Part shown: positions 40,301 to 50,524 of the stretch, piece by piece
Numbering within the stretch: position 1 is the stretch's first letter
Layout of the letters: the number at the start of each line of letters is the position of its first letter
Notes under the pieces: generated by a model
What the model saw: only the letters and a program-made list of their open reading frames with translations
What the model was told of the DNA's origin: nothing
Database searches by the model: none
Source of the DNA: Salinimonas marina
Lineage (GTDB): Bacteria; Pseudomonadota; Gammaproteobacteria; Enterobacterales; Alteromonadaceae
Assembly (NCBI RefSeq): GCF_015644725.1
Contig: NZ_CP064795.1
Location: forward strand, 1,238,501 to 1,302,500
Length of the DNA: 64,000 nt
Direction of reading: 5' to 3'
Position numbers and translations under genes: made by a program

Positions 40301-42213
40301 ATGTCCTCTATCTCTAAAGTCTTTTCTGCTGACGGTCTGCTGGCCAAAACAATTGATGGGTTTGTACCCAGAGAAGCGCAAACCGACATGGCGCAAGCAG
40401 TGCAGACCGCGCTGGATAAAAAACACAGCCTGGTGGTCGAAGCGGGGACGGGCACCGGTAAAACCTTTGCCTATCTTGCGCCGGCACTGCGGGCGAAGGG
40501 CAAAGCGATCGTCTCCACCGGCACCAAAAATCTGCAGGAACAGTTGTATCATCGAGACTTACCGCTGGTTAAAAAAGCCCTGGGCAGCTTGCGAAAAACC
40601 GCGCTGTTAAAAGGGCGCTCAAATTATCTTTGCCTGCATCGTCTGGCTCAGCATGGGGGCAATTCGACCCTGCTGGAAAAAGAAACGCTGGATCAGTTAT
40701 CAGCGGTTAAAACCTGGTCGACCACCACCAAAAGCGGCGATATGGGTGAGTTGAAAACATTGCCTGAAGATGCCCGGGTGTTGCCGCTGGTCACTTCCAC
40801 AGTAGACAATTGTCTGGGCCGGGATTGTCCCGATTATGAAGATTGTTATCTGGTGCAGGCACGTCGAAAAGCGCTGGAAGCCGATGTTATCGTGGTCAAC
40901 CACCATCTGTTTTTTGCCGATATGGCACTAAAAGATACCGGCTTTGGAGAATTAATCCCCGAAGCCGATGCCGTCATTTTTGATGAAGCCCATCAGATCC
41001 CGGATATCGCCAGTGACTATTTTGGTGAGACCTTGTCCACCCGCCAGATTCACGACATGGCCAAAGACATTACCCTGTTGTTCAGAACCGTCTTAAAAGA
41101 TGCCGGGCAATTAGATAAAGCCGCCGACAAATGCCGCATCGTGGCCTCAGATTTACGCCTGTTGTTTCCCGAAAATCCTCAGCGTGGGAGCTGGGTGGAA
41201 GCGATGGAACGCGAAGATGTACAGACACAGATAAGCCGGTTGGCCGATGCGTTAGGCGTGTTGCATGAAGTCTGTAAACTTAATATCGGACGCGACAAAG
41301 ACCTGGATAATTTGTACGAACGCGTGGTGGAAGCACGGGAACAGCTTGATTCATTTCGTAATACCGAACAACAGGGCGTGAGTCTGTGGTATGAAACCAC
41401 GCCCCGTCATATGGTTTTGCACCTGACCCCGTTATCCATCGCCGCAAAATTCCGACGCTTTATCAGCGATCCCCCCGGGGCTGGATTTTTACCTCGGCCA
41501 CGCTGATGGTGGATGGTGGCTTTGAGCATTTTCAGCGACGCATGGGGCTTGAGGATGCGAAAACCCTGGGCCTGGACAGCCCATTTGATTATCAGCAGCA
41601 GGCCATGCTGTGTGTGCCCAGGTATTTGCCAGAACCGAACAGTTTTAGCATGCGCGAAACCTTGCTAAATACCGCGAAAACGTTGATTGAAGCCAGCCGC
41701 GGCCGCTGTTTTTTACTGTTTACCAGCCATGCGATGCTGCGTGAAACCGCCGCGCGCCTGGAAGAACAAATTGACAACCCATTGCTGGTGCAAGGCAGTA
41801 CCACCAAGCAAGCGCTGCTGGCAGAGTATCTGGCCAACGAAAACGCAGTACTCATGGGCACCGGCGCCTTTTGGGAAGGGGTGGATGTGCGCGGCAGCGA
41901 TCTGGTGTGCGTAATGATTGACAAACTGCCCTTTGCCTCGCCCGATGATCCGCTGTTGCAGGCGCGGATGGAAGATGTCAAAAAACGCGGGGCCAATCCG
42001 TTTGCCGCTATCCAGATACCGCAGGCGGTGATTACCCTCAAACAAGGTGCCGGTCGGTTGATCCGTGACCCGAGCGATAAAGGCGTGCTGGTTATCTGCG
42101 ATAATCGGCTGGTCACCAAGCCTTATGCCAAAACATTTTTAGCCAGCTTGCCCGATATGCAAAGAACCCGAAGCCTGGACCAGGTAGCATCCTTTCTGGC
42201 CGACATAGAGTAG
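40301..42213 (+). CDS. yoaA: DinG-family DNA helicase YoaA, one frameshift
   Basis: XPD-like superfamily 2 helicase with an iron-sulfur cluster, linked to DNA repair. Walker A is VVEAGTGTGKTFAYL (about residue 50); the Fe-S cysteines are around CLHR, CLGRDCPDYEDCYL; DEAH is in VIFDEAHQIPD; the C-terminal helicase box shows MGTGAFWEGVDVRG and QGAGRLIRDPSDKG. The frame breaks in the C6/G4 run 41471-41480; one added base reads ISDPPGAWIFTSATLMVDGG-like sequence and gives 637 aa, the E. coli length. The next gene is tsaB, as in E. coli. Confidence 0.92.
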
Positions 42214-42219
42214 TAACTT

Positions 42220-42915
42220 ATGAAAAACCTATTAGCCATTGATACGGCCACTGAAGCCCTTTCTGTAGCCTTGCAATTTAACCAGCAAACCTTTCATCGG
42301 TTTGAAATATGTCCGCAGCAGCACAGCCAGAAGTTGCTGCCGATGATTGATGAAGTGCTTAATGAGGCCGGGGCCGCACTGCAGGATCTGGATGGTCTGG
42401 TCTTTGGGCGTGGGCCGGGAAGCTTTACCGGAGTAAGAATTGCCACAGGCATGATTCAGGGCCTGGCGTTGGGTTCCCAGCTACCGGTGGTGGGGGTCAG
42501 CACGCTGGCAGCAATGGCCCAGCAGGCGGTAGCAGAGCAGCAGGCGTCACACATTGTTACTGCTATCGATGCGCGTATGAACGAGGTGTATTTTGGGTGC
42601 TTTAAAGCCGTAGAACAGCTCGCCGTGAGTACCCTGGATGAGCAGGTTTGCGCGCCCGAGCTTGCCGCGCAATTGTTACCTGTCCCAATAGGGGGGCAGC
42701 ACTTTGTGGCTGTCGGTACCGGCTGGCAGGCTTACCCGGCCCTGACTGAGCAGTGCAGCGCGCAAGCGGTATCCATACTTTATCCACACGCCCGATATAT
42801 GCTGGCGCTGGCCGAGCCGGAGTTTGAGGCGGGGCGCACTTATAGCGCGGAAACCGCAGAACCGGTTTATCTGCGGGATAAAGTGACATGGAAAAAACTG
42901 CCTGGCCGAGAGTAG
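42220..42915 (+). CDS. tsaB: tRNA threonylcarbamoyladenosine biosynthesis protein TsaB
   Basis: Scaffold of the TsaBDE complex that makes t6A37 in tRNA. 231 aa, ASKHA fold: LLAIDTATEALSVAL at the start, VFGRGPGSFTGVRIATGMIQGLALG in the conserved lobe, and AIDARMNEVYFG. It follows yoaA by 6 nt and is likely in one transcript with it. Confidence 0.95.
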   Translation: MKNLLAIDTATEALSVALQFNQQTFHRFEICPQQHSQKLLPMIDEVLNEAGAALQDLDGLVFGRGPGSFTGVRIATGMIQGLALGSQLPVVGVSTLAAMAQQAVAEQQASHIVTAIDARMNEVYFGCFKAVEQLAVSTLDEQVCAPELAAQLLPVPIGGQHFVAVGTGWQAYPALTEQCSAQAVSILYPHARYMLALAEPEFEAGRTYSAETAEPVYLRDKVTWKKLPGRE

Positions 42916-43026
42916 TGAAACCAGAAAAGGGCATGAATCTTGCCTATGTAATGTTTCGAAAAACAAAATTTCTGTCGCCGGTTGCTATCGTTATATTATT
43001 GCAGGTGTTAATCGTCTCTAGTTGTT

Positions 43027-43329
43027 ATGGATATAAACTCTAACTTTTCAGTTATTGCTCCGGACTCGCAAAGTCGTACCAGCCACGATGCGGGTAAGGT
43101 GCGCCGTCTTACTCGTGAAGAGCAAACCCCGGCAATAGAGTCCAGCCAAAGCCTGCGTACCACTGCCAATCCGGATACGCTGAATAAAGCCCGTCGTTTT
43201 GCCCAGGAGTCCGGCTACGATCAGCCCCAGGGCAAGGGCAATGAAGCAGTTCTGGCGTATATGAGTCTGGAACGTGAAGCTCAGCGCGATACTATCCGGA
43301 CCATGATGGGCGTCGATCTGTACGCCTGA
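43027..43329 (+). CDS. Hypothetical soluble protein between tsaB and slp
   Basis: 100 aa, no signal peptide or membrane span. Ser/Thr/Arg/Gln-rich N-terminal half with low order, and a C-terminal helical part ending LAYMSLEREAQRDTIRTMMGVDLYA. I do not recognise a family. It is inserted into the otherwise conserved yoaA-tsaB-slp-fadD-rnd block. The composition is coding-like and codon use matches the neighbours. Flagellar or motility adaptors have similar tails, but that is only a resemblance. Confidence 0.65.
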   Translation: MDINSNFSVIAPDSQSRTSHDAGKVRRLTREEQTPAIESSQSLRTTANPDTLNKARRFAQESGYDQPQGKGNEAVLAYMSLEREAQRDTIRTMMGVDLYA

Positions 43330-43418
43330 CAGCGTAAAAATTAAGTTTGTTCAGCTGTTATTCATCCCAATTTTCTATACTATCGTAAACAATAATCTCA
43401 GCCTTTATGGGGATAGTT

Positions 43419-44096
43419 ATGTTGTTAAAAGCAATGGCCGTGAGCGTGGTATTACTGCTAAGTGGTTGTGCCATGGTACCTGATAATCTGGCGGTGCCTG
43501 AAGGGACAACATTGGTGTCCTACCAGGGGGCAGTGACCGGCGGCAGTGAGGTTACCGGGCGCACTGCACGATGGGGCGGGGTGATTGTCGGGGTAGAAAA
43601 CAAACCCGACAAAACTTTTATAGAAGTTGTGCATTTCCCGCTTAACCATTACGGTCGACCCAACACCTCGGAAGAAACCATCGGACGCTTCAAAGTCAAA
43701 ATTGACGGCTTTGTCGATCCTATTGTATTTGATGAAGGCCGTTCGGCCACCTTCTTAGGCAACGTCGCCAAGCCCATTACCGGAATGGTGGGGGAACAAC
43801 CCTACATGTTTCCAGCGGTCCAGGCCCGGGATTATCACCTGTGGCGGGAAACAACCACCTACGATGTATCTACCCTGTATTTCAATTACGGCACGGGTTG
43901 GTATTCCCCCTTTTATTATGGGCACCCACATTGGGGGCCACACCCAGTTTTTAGTCGGTCGCATATCAGGGTAATTGAAAGCCGGGGCTTTCAGCCTAAG
44001 TTGAAACAACAAAAAGCACTTAAGGAAAACCGGTTAAAACGTCTTGAAAGACGATCCGAACGCGTCAAAGACGGTATAAAATCTGAGATTGACTAA
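43419..44096 (+). CDS. yeaY: Slp-family outer-membrane lipoprotein (YeaY-like)
   Basis: 225-aa predicted lipoprotein: MLLKAMAVSVVLLLSGC gives a lipobox cut before Cys. The Slp domain follows (YQGAVTGGSEVTGRTARWGGVIVGVENK, TFIEVVHFPLNHYGRPN, GRFKVKIDGFVDP), ending in a Tyr/His/Pro-rich region (YFNYGTGWYSPFYYGHPHWG) and a basic helix. The start at 43419 is preferred to ATG 43407 because GGGGA sits just before it. Place between tsaB and fadD matches E. coli yeaY. Function of the family is unclear (stationary phase or starvation in E. coli). Confidence 0.88.
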   Translation: MLLKAMAVSVVLLLSGCAMVPDNLAVPEGTTLVSYQGAVTGGSEVTGRTARWGGVIVGVENKPDKTFIEVVHFPLNHYGRPNTSEETIGRFKVKIDGFVDPIVFDEGRSATFLGNVAKPITGMVGEQPYMFPAVQARDYHLWRETTTYDVSTLYFNYGTGWYSPFYYGHPHWGPHPVFSRSHIRVIESRGFQPKLKQQKALKENRLKRLERRSERVKDGIKSEID

Positions 44097-44138
44097 GCAT
44101 ATCGTTGCCGCTTACCGGCAACAATATGCCATAGAGGC

Positions 44139-44160
44139 GGCGGCTTTTTGCCGCCGTTCG
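44139..44160 (+). terminator. Possible weak terminator after the slp gene
   Basis: Stem GGCGGC / GCCGCC with a T5 loop, 42 nt past the stop. The T-run after the stem is poor, so activity is doubtful. Confidence 0.35.
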
Positions 44161-44185
44161 TGTTTTGACGATAAAAGGATGTGAC

Positions 44186-45025
44186 ATGATTGAAACAGAA
44201 TTTCAGGCCGGTGCAGTCACTCTTACTGCATTGGATAACCAGGGCGGCGGCACCGTCATCATCGGCTTGCATGGGTATATGGATAACGCTGCCAGCTTAG
44301 AGCCCCTGGCCCCGTTTTTACATAATTTTCGTTTTATCGCGCTGGATATGGCCGGGCACGGTAGCTCGACTCACCGGCCTTACGGCAGCCACTATAATTT
44401 GGTGGATTATCTGCAGGACTTGCATGCCATGATTGAACACCAGGGATTTGAGCAGGTGGTGCTGCTAGGCCATTCTCTGGGTGGGATTCTGGCGACCATG
44501 TATGCCGGTATTTTTCCTGACAAAGTAATCGGGGTAGTGAGTATTGACGCCTGCGGGCCCCTTACTGAATCTGCAGACACCACGGCAGCCCAGCTCAAAG
44601 ACAGTATTGAAAGTCGCTATAAGCGAAGTCGCAACCGGCTGAAGGTGGTCGATCTTGAACAGGCGGTCGCAGCCCGCTGTCAGATTAGCGATATCGGCGA
44701 GTCCCATGCCAGGGCGATATTGCAACGTAACCTCACCCAGGATGCCGGTGGACATTATTTTTGGGCCAGCGATCCAAAACTGCGTACCCGCTCAAACTTA
44801 CGCCTGACCGAAGAGCAGGCCAAAGCCCTGATGGCGTCAATAACCTGCCCGGTCTATTTCGCCGCGGCCAGTGACAGCTTCAAAAACCTTCGCGAACGTT
44901 ACGGGCAGCGGGCCAGTTGGTTTAAACATGCCCAATGTGATTATTTTACCGGCGGTCATCATGTTCATATGGAAAAGCCAGAGGAAATAGGGCCTGCAGT
45001 AGCTCATTTTGTTGAACAATTGTAA
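44186..45025 (+). CDS. Alpha/beta-hydrolase
   Basis: 279-aa soluble hydrolase. Oxyanion region HGYMDNAASLEPLAPFL, nucleophile Ser in LLGHSLGGILATMYAG, catalytic Asp region near ACGPL or PVYFAAASDS, and His in FTGGHHVHMEKPEEIG. AAAGGATG lies before ATG 44186. Substrate unknown; it precedes fadD, so an ester or thioester of a fatty acid is possible but not shown. Confidence 0.85.
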   Translation: MIETEFQAGAVTLTALDNQGGGTVIIGLHGYMDNAASLEPLAPFLHNFRFIALDMAGHGSSTHRPYGSHYNLVDYLQDLHAMIEHQGFEQVVLLGHSLGGILATMYAGIFPDKVIGVVSIDACGPLTESADTTAAQLKDSIESRYKRSRNRLKVVDLEQAVAARCQISDIGESHARAILQRNLTQDAGGHYFWASDPKLRTRSNLRLTEEQAKALMASITCPVYFAAASDSFKNLRERYGQRASWFKHAQCDYFTGGHHVHMEKPEEIGPAVAHFVEQL

Positions 45026-45067
45026 ACGTGGTCATTTATCTTTACGGGGACTTCCGATACTATACCG

Positions 45068-45084
45068 AAGTAATCAGACCAGTT
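45068..45084 (+). promoter_or_regulatory. FadR-like operator upstream of fadD
   Basis: AAGTAATCAGACCAGTT matches 13 of the 16 specified bases of the FadR palindrome AACTGGTCNGACCAGTT, with a perfect right half. It lies 62 nt before the fadD start. Many Alteromonadales use PsrA rather than FadR, so this needs a genome-level check. Confidence 0.35.
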
Positions 45085-45145
45085 GTGCATTTCTCAATCA
45101 ACATGCCCTGGAAGTAATATAAAAGAATAATAAGTAGGAGGTTTT

Positions 45146-46798
45146 GTGGAGAAAACCTGGCTTGAGCATTACGACCCTCGCGTTAATGCAGAAATCGACC
45201 CGGACCACTATTCATCAGTTGTCGATATCTTTGAGCAATCTGTAAAAAATTATGGCGACGGTACCGCCTATATCAATATGGGGCATGAAATATCGTTTAA
45301 CGAGTTAGACGAACTGAGTGCACAGTTTGCTGCCTATTTGCAAAATAGTGGTCTTAAGAAGGGTGATCCGGTGGCGATCATGATGCCCAACCTGTTGCAA
45401 TATCCGGTGGCAATGTTTGGTATTCTGCGTGCCGGGCTGGTGGTGGTAAATGTTAACCCGCTTTACACCGCCAGAGAGCTTAAACATCAGCTAAAAGACT
45501 CCAACGCCAAAGCGATTGTAATTGTTGAAAACTTTGCCTGTACCCTGGAAGAGGTTATCGACGATACGCCCATCCAACAGGTTTTTCTTACTGCCTTAGG
45601 CGACATGCTGCCTGCACCCAAGCGTTGGGTGGTAAACCTGGTGGTGAAACACGTTAAGAAAATGGTGCCTGCGTTTGGCTTAAAATCATCGACCTCCTTT
45701 ATGAAGGCGGTAAAAGAAGGCGCAAATCTGACGTTTACCAAGCCTGAGATAACCGGCGAGGATCTGGCATTTTTACAGTATACCGGGGGTACAACCGGGG
45801 TATCTAAAGGCGCCATGCTTACCCATCGCAATATGATTGCTAATCTGGAACAGGTTTCGGGGATCCTGGAAACCGTCATCGAAAAAGGCAAAGATCTGGT
45901 TGTCACGGCACTGCCGCTTTATCATATTTTTGCCCTATTGGCCAATGGCTTACTGTTCCTGAAATACGGCTGTCCTAACCTGCTTATTACTAATCCACGG
46001 GATATGCCAGGCTTTGTAAAAGAGCTGGGGAAATATCCGTTTGCCATTCTGCCAGGGGTCAATACTCTGTTTAACGGGTTGCTTAACACCCCCGGGTTCA
46101 GTGAGCTGGATTTTTCTAAGTTCAAGTTTGGCTTAGGCGGGGGTATGGCCGTGCAGCGGCCGGTGGCCGAAAAATGGGAAGCAGTGACCGGTACCGTATT
46201 GCTGGAAGGCTACGGCCTGACGGAATGTTCACCGGTGGTCGCCGTTACGCCGCCTCAGATTGGTGAATACAAAGGCACCATCGGGCTGCCGGTGCCTTCC
46301 ACCGACATCAAATTACTGGATGAAGACGGTAATGAGGTGGCTGCAGGCGAACCCGGAGAAATGTGGGTGAAAGGACCACAGGTTATGCGCGGCTATTTGA
46401 ATCGTGAAGCCGCCACCAATGAAATTTTGCAGGATGGCTGGTTAGCCACGGGCGATATCGCTAAAGTCGATAAACAAGGTTACTTCTATATTGTTGACCG
46501 TAAAAAGGATATGATTCTGGTATCTGGCTTCAATGTATTTCCTAACGAAATTGAAGAAGTCGCCGCCATGCATGAAGGCGTCATCGAAGCGGCAGCGATT
46601 GGTGTACCCCATGATGTCAGTGGTGAGGTGGTCAAACTGTACGTGGTTAAAAAAGATGACAGCCTGACGGCTCAGGATGTTATTACTCATTGTCGCAAGC
46701 ACCTGACCGGATATAAAATTCCAAAACAGGTTGTGTTTAAAGACGAGTTGCCAAAAACCAATGTCGGTAAAATTTTGCGACGCGAGCTGCGCGACTGA
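45146..46798 (+). CDS. fadD: Long-chain fatty acid-CoA ligase
   Basis: Activates fatty acids for beta-oxidation; 550 aa, peripheral at the inner membrane. AMP-binding motif [33 protein letters not shown], and the FadD signature [28 protein letters not shown] with the catalytic Lys near the C-terminus ([16 protein letters not shown]). The start is GTG 45146 with TAGGAGG well placed. Followed by a terminator and rnd, the E. coli order. Confidence 0.95.
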   Translation: MEKTWLEHYDPRVNAEIDPDHYSSVVDIFEQSVKNYGDGTAYINMGHEISFNELDELSAQFAAYLQNSGLKKGDPVAIMMPNLLQYPVAMFGILRAGLVVVNVNPLYTARELKHQLKDSNAKAIVIVENFACTLEEVIDDTPIQQVFLTALGDMLPAPKRWVVNLVVKHVKKMVPAFGLKSSTSFMKAVKEGANLTFTKPEITGEDLAFLQYTGGTTGVSKGAMLTHRNMIANLEQVSGILETVIEKGKDLVVTALPLYHIFALLANGLLFLKYGCPNLLITNPRDMPGFVKELGKYPFAILPGVNTLFNGLLNTPGFSELDFSKFKFGLGGGMAVQRPVAEKWEAVTGTVLLEGYGLTECSPVVAVTPPQIGEYKGTIGLPVPSTDIKLLDEDGNEVAAGEPGEMWVKGPQVMRGYLNREAATNEILQDGWLATGDIAKVDKQGYFYIVDRKKDMILVSGFNVFPNEIEEVAAMHEGVIEAAAIGVPHDVSGEVVKLYVVKKDDSLTAQDVITHCRKHLTGYKIPKQVVFKDELPKTNVGKILRRELRD

Positions 46799-46861
46799 TG
46801 GCAAAATAGATTTCGTTGCTGGGTGTCTTGGGACACGCAGTGTTTCAAGGTTTTTTCAGGG

Positions 46862-46888
46862 ACAGCCGGCATTTGCCGGCTGTTTTTA
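46862..46888 (+). terminator. Intrinsic terminator of fadD
   Basis: 9-bp perfect stem ACAGCCGGC / GCCGGCTGT with loop ATTT and a following T-run. Its tail ends only 5-10 nt before the rnd start codon. Confidence 0.88.
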
Positions 46889-46893
46889 TTATT

Positions 46894-48045
46894 ATGGACT
46901 ATGAATTAATCACCACCACCGCCCAGCTCAATGCGGTGTGTGAAAAGGCTGGCAAATGCGATGCAATTGCCCTGGACACCGAATTTGTACGCACCCGCAC
47001 ACTGACTCCGCAACTGGGGCTATTACAACTGTACGATGGCGAACAGCTGGTGCTGATCGATCCCTTGGCCATTGACGATATGTCCGCCTTTGTCACGTTG
47101 TTGACCAACCCTGAGGTGGTGAAAGTGCTGCACTCATGCTCAGAAGATTTAGAAGCATTTTTAAATGCGTTTGAGACGCTGCCGACGCCAATTTATGATA
47201 CCCAGTTTGCCGCGGCAATGCTGGGCATGGGCACCTCCTTAGGTTATGCAAAACTGGTGGAGTTGCTAAGCGGTGTAGTGCTGGATAAAGGTGAGTCAAG
47301 AACCGACTGGCTGGCGCGGCCGCTAAGTCCCAAACAACTGGTGTATGCGGCTAATGATGTACTGTATTTATTGCCGGTTTACCGTGAGCTTTATCAGCAA
47401 AGCGAAGCGGCCAGCAAAACCGGTTGGATCATAGAAGAAATGGCTGGACTGGGGGTAAAAAAGCAATCGCAATTACCGCTGGAACATGCCTATTTACCTA
47501 TCAAGAACAACTGGAAACTCAACCCCAAACAATTGACGGTATTGCAGTATCTGGCGGCGTGGCGGTTACAACTGGCTCGGCAAAAGGATATCGCACTTAA
47601 TTTTGTGGTCAAAGAAACGGTACTGTTGGATATTGCGCTGCGCTTGCCCCAAAACCGCAATGCCTTAAGCGCCATTGACGGCATGATAGGCCCAACCATG
47701 CGCCGTTATGGAGATACGCTGGTGACCCTGGTGCAAGACGCCCTGAACGAGTTTGAACAATTGCCAGAAACCCGGCATTTGCCTAAAACCCGGCGCCTGA
47801 TGGAATTTCCAGCATACAAAAAGACCTTGGCAAAAGTAAAATCACTTGCCAATGACGTGGCTCAGGAACAGGCGATCCCGGTCGAAGTGGTGGCGTCTAA
47901 AAAACAGATGAACCAGGCCATAAAATGGTATTGGCTCACGATAGATGAAACCCGGGCTCAGGGCTTGCAGCCTGATTTGCTAAGCGGCTGGCGGGGCCGG
48001 CTGTTCGGTGACCGGTTAACCCAACTTTTAGATGACTCTAAATAG
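46894..48045 (+). CDS. rnd: Ribonuclease D
   Basis: 3'-5' exoribonuclease for tRNA end maturation, 383 aa. DEDD exonuclease motifs: [13 protein letters not shown] (I), [10 protein letters not shown] (II), [13 protein letters not shown] (III). HRDC domain follows ([26 protein letters not shown], in parts). The start at 46894 ([12 protein letters not shown]) aligns with E. coli Rnd; an upstream TTG frame would run through the fadD terminator. There is no visible Shine-Dalgarno site, which is odd. Confidence 0.94.
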   Translation: MDYELITTTAQLNAVCEKAGKCDAIALDTEFVRTRTLTPQLGLLQLYDGEQLVLIDPLAIDDMSAFVTLLTNPEVVKVLHSCSEDLEAFLNAFETLPTPIYDTQFAAAMLGMGTSLGYAKLVELLSGVVLDKGESRTDWLARPLSPKQLVYAANDVLYLLPVYRELYQQSEAASKTGWIIEEMAGLGVKKQSQLPLEHAYLPIKNNWKLNPKQLTVLQYLAAWRLQLARQKDIALNFVVKETVLLDIALRLPQNRNALSAIDGMIGPTMRRYGDTLVTLVQDALNEFEQLPETRHLPKTRRLMEFPAYKKTLAKVKSLANDVAQEQAIPVEVVASKKQMNQAIKWYWLTIDETRAQGLQPDLLSGWRGRLFGDRLTQLLDDSK

Positions 48046-48053
48046 GAATACCT

Positions 48054-48353
48054 ATGCTGTGCGCAGTGTACAAATCACGAAAAAAAGAGGGCATGTTCCT
48101 CTATGTTAAAAACAAAGAAGATTTTTCGTCAGTACCCGAGGTATTGATGCAACAGTTTGGGCAGCCTGAGCTGGTAATGCTGTTACCGCTGGATAAACGC
48201 GAACAGTTGGGGCGGGTCAGTAAAGAAAAATTAATGTCGGCCCTGAACGAGCAGGGATATTACCTGCAGATACCGCCTAAGCGGGAAGACTGGCTGGCGG
48301 AACATCGTCTGGCAATGGGGCTGAGCGCCCGCGAAGAATCGAAAAAATTCTGA
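48054..48353 (+). CDS. ycgL: YcgL-domain protein (UPF0745)
   Basis: 99 aa, matching the small YcgL fold: [45 protein letters not shown]. Function unknown. It follows rnd directly; in E. coli the minCDE genes lie between rnd and ycgL, and here they are absent. Confidence 0.93.
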   Translation: MLCAVYKSRKKEGMFLYVKNKEDFSSVPEVLMQQFGQPELVMLLPLDKREQLGRVSKEKLMSALNEQGYYLQIPPKREDWLAEHRLAMGLSAREESKKF

Positions 48354-48354
48354 T

Positions 48355-49353
48355 ATGAAGCTTTTTACCCTCATTAGTCTGCTTCTGCTAATCGCTACCT
48401 CACGCTTTGCTTTGGCCCAATCGCAGCCGGCGGAAAAAAGCGAAGCAGGGTTTCATAGTTATGTAAAACAGCTTCAGGAAGAGGCACAATCAAAGGGATT
48501 TTCAGCAGCTTGGCTGAACACCCAGCTTGAGCATATTGCTTACCGGCCCACGGTCGTCAAAGCCGACAAAAATCAGCCTGAGCGTAAGATTACGCTGGAC
48601 AATTATCTGGCGACCCGGGTGCCAGACTGGAAGGTGAGCCAGGCTGTTTCTCTGTATCAACAACATCAGTCACTACTGGAAGAGATAGGCCAGCGCTATG
48701 GCGTCCAGCCCAGGTTTATTGTGGCATTGTGGGGGAACGAGTCTAACTTTGGCAAACTTCAGGGCAAGTTTGATGTATTGTCTGCGCTGGCGTCGCTGGC
48801 TTATGAAGGCCGGCGTGAAGCGCTTTTCAAAAAGCAGTTTTTTGCTGCCCTGACGCTATTGAAGCAAGGTCATATCGAAGTTAGTAAATTGAAAGGCTCG
48901 TGGGCCGGCGCCATGGGCCAAAGCCAGTTTATGCCAACTTCCTTTTTAAGCTATGCAGTAGATTATGATCAGGATGGCCGTAAAGATATCTGGAATACAC
49001 CCGCCGATGTGTTTGCTTCCATTGCCAATTTTCTGGCCTCTGAAGGCTGGAACGATCAGTATACCTGGGGTCGTCAGGTTAAACTGAAGGAGCATTATCA
49101 GGGTGAGCATGCCGGGCTGAAGAAAACCGGGTTCGTGACGCTGGCGCGTTGGAGCGAGCGGGGCGTGACTCGATATAATGGCAATAAGCTGCCCGTCGTG
49201 GATATTAAGGCCTCATTAATTATGCCTGATGGCCCTGATGGGCGGGTTTATCTGGTTTATAATAACTTTCATACTCTGATGAAATGGAACCGCTCCAGTT
49301 ATTTTGGCGTTTCTGTCGGCTACCTGGCCGACCGCATCAAAAAAGGACACTGA
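48355..49353 (+). CDS. Lytic murein transglycosylase (MltB-type)
   Basis: Periplasmic enzyme that cleaves peptidoglycan; 332 aa with signal peptide MKLFTLISLLLLIATSRFALA (no lipobox). Catalytic Glu in FIVALWGNESNFGKLQGKFD, then the SLT_2 motifs SWAGAMGQSQFMPTSFLSYAVD and DVFASIANFLASEGW. Lacks a C-terminal peptidoglycan-binding domain. One base separates it from the ycgL stop. Confidence 0.93.
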   Translation: MKLFTLISLLLLIATSRFALAQSQPAEKSEAGFHSYVKQLQEEAQSKGFSAAWLNTQLEHIAYRPTVVKADKNQPERKITLDNYLATRVPDWKVSQAVSLYQQHQSLLEEIGQRYGVQPRFIVALWGNESNFGKLQGKFDVLSALASLAYEGRREALFKKQFFAALTLLKQGHIEVSKLKGSWAGAMGQSQFMPTSFLSYAVDYDQDGRKDIWNTPADVFASIANFLASEGWNDQYTWGRQVKLKEHYQGEHAGLKKTGFVTLARWSERGVTRYNGNKLPVVDIKASLIMPDGPDGRVYLVYNNFHTLMKWNRSSYFGVSVGYLADRIKKGH

Positions 49354-49354
49354 T

Positions 49355-50020
49355 ATGTACCAGCATCTGAATAATCTGGACCTGCCAATTGAATTGCCTG
49401 CCGGAAAGGTCGTCTGTGTGGGGAGAAATTATCTGGATCATGTACAGGAAATGCGTTCTGAGGTGCCCGACGAAGCGCTATTGTTTATGAAGCCTAAAGC
49501 CGCGCTTTGCCATCTGCAACAGCCTATTGTTATCCCCGGCGATAAAGGCGAGTGTCACAATGAACTTGAGCTGGCGGTGTTAATCAAAAAGCCGCTTAAA
49601 AACGCCAGCGAAGAGGAAGCATTACAGGCGATATGGGGCGTAGGAATTGCTTTGGATCTTACCTTGCGGGAGGTTCAGACTCGCTTGAAAGGAGCAGGGC
49701 ACCCGTGGGAGCGCGCCAAAGCCTTTGATGGCAGTTGCCCGGTATCCGGTTTTGTCCCCCGCACTCAGTTCGAGGATTTACAAAATCTTGAGTTTTCGCT
49801 GACCGTGAACCAAAAGATTCGCCAACAGGGTAATACCGCTGCTATGATGCGCCCCGTTTTGGCGTTGCTGGCAGAAATGTCTGCGGAGTTTTCGCTGGAA
49901 CCAGGTGATATCGTGCTTACCGGCACCCCGAAAGGCGTCGGCCCATTAGCCCATGGCGATACCATCACCGCCCGTTTATCTTCTGTAATTGATTTAACCA
50001 CAAGTGTAGTAGCAGCATGA
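49355..50020 (+). CDS. ycgM: Fumarylacetoacetate hydrolase-family protein (YcgM-like)
   Basis: 221 aa. The metal-binding FAH core is seen in VCVGRNYLDHVQEM, FMKPKAALCH, ECHNELELAVLI (Glu ligands) and DIVLTGTPKGVGPL. Known relatives act on acylpyruvates or oxaloacetate. The start at 49355 lies one base after the transglycosylase stop; the frame further upstream overlaps that gene. Adjacent to ycgN as in E. coli. Confidence 0.92.
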   Translation: MYQHLNNLDLPIELPAGKVVCVGRNYLDHVQEMRSEVPDEALLFMKPKAALCHLQQPIVIPGDKGECHNELELAVLIKKPLKNASEEEALQAIWGVGIALDLTLREVQTRLKGAGHPWERAKAFDGSCPVSGFVPRTQFEDLQNLEFSLTVNQKIRQQGNTAAMMRPVLALLAEMSAEFSLEPGDIVLTGTPKGVGPLAHGDTITARLSSVIDLTTSVVAA

Positions 50021-50511
50021 CAGACCGGTTCTGGGAAACCAAAACACTCGAACAAATGACTGATAAAGAATGGGAAGCCTTGTGCGATGGCTGCGGCAAG
50101 TGTTGTCTGCATAAATTTATCGAGGATGACAGCGCCGAGGAAGCAGCGCCCACTGATCAGCTGCACGGGGATGAACAGGTTCACTATACCAATATTGTTT
50201 GTAGCTACTTAAATACCCGGACCTGCGAGTGTACCGAGTATGAAAATCGCACGACCCTGGTCCCTGATTGTGTAAAGCTCACCAAAGCCAATCTTAAAGA
50301 TATTTTCTTTATGCCGACCAGTTGCAGCTACCGCCGCTTATATGAAAACCGGGGGCTGCCTTCCTGGCATCCGCTGCTTAATCAGGGCAAAAAAAGCAAA
50401 ATGCACCAGCAAAAAATGTCGGTGCGGGGCAAAACGGTGTATGAATGCGACGTGGATTTAGACCATTTCGAAGATTATATCGCGCTATGGCCGCTCGAAG
50501 ATCTTGATTAA
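50017..50511 (+). CDS. ycgN: YcgN-family cysteine-cluster protein (UPF0260)
   Basis: 164 aa with a CxxCxxCC cluster (CDGCGKCC, residues about 24-31), CEC, and further Cys residues (CSYLNTRTCECTEYENR, PTSCSYRRLYENR) thought to bind a metal or Fe-S centre. Overlaps the preceding gene by 4 nt (ATGA). Function unknown. Confidence 0.93.
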   Translation: MTDRFWETKTLEQMTDKEWEALCDGCGKCCLHKFIEDDSAEEAAPTDQLHGDEQVHYTNIVCSYLNTRTCECTEYENRTTLVPDCVKLTKANLKDIFFMPTSCSYRRLYENRGLPSWHPLLNQGKKSKMHQQKMSVRGKTVYECDVDLDHFEDYIALWPLEDLD

Positions 50512-50524
50512 AGCGGGGCTAATG

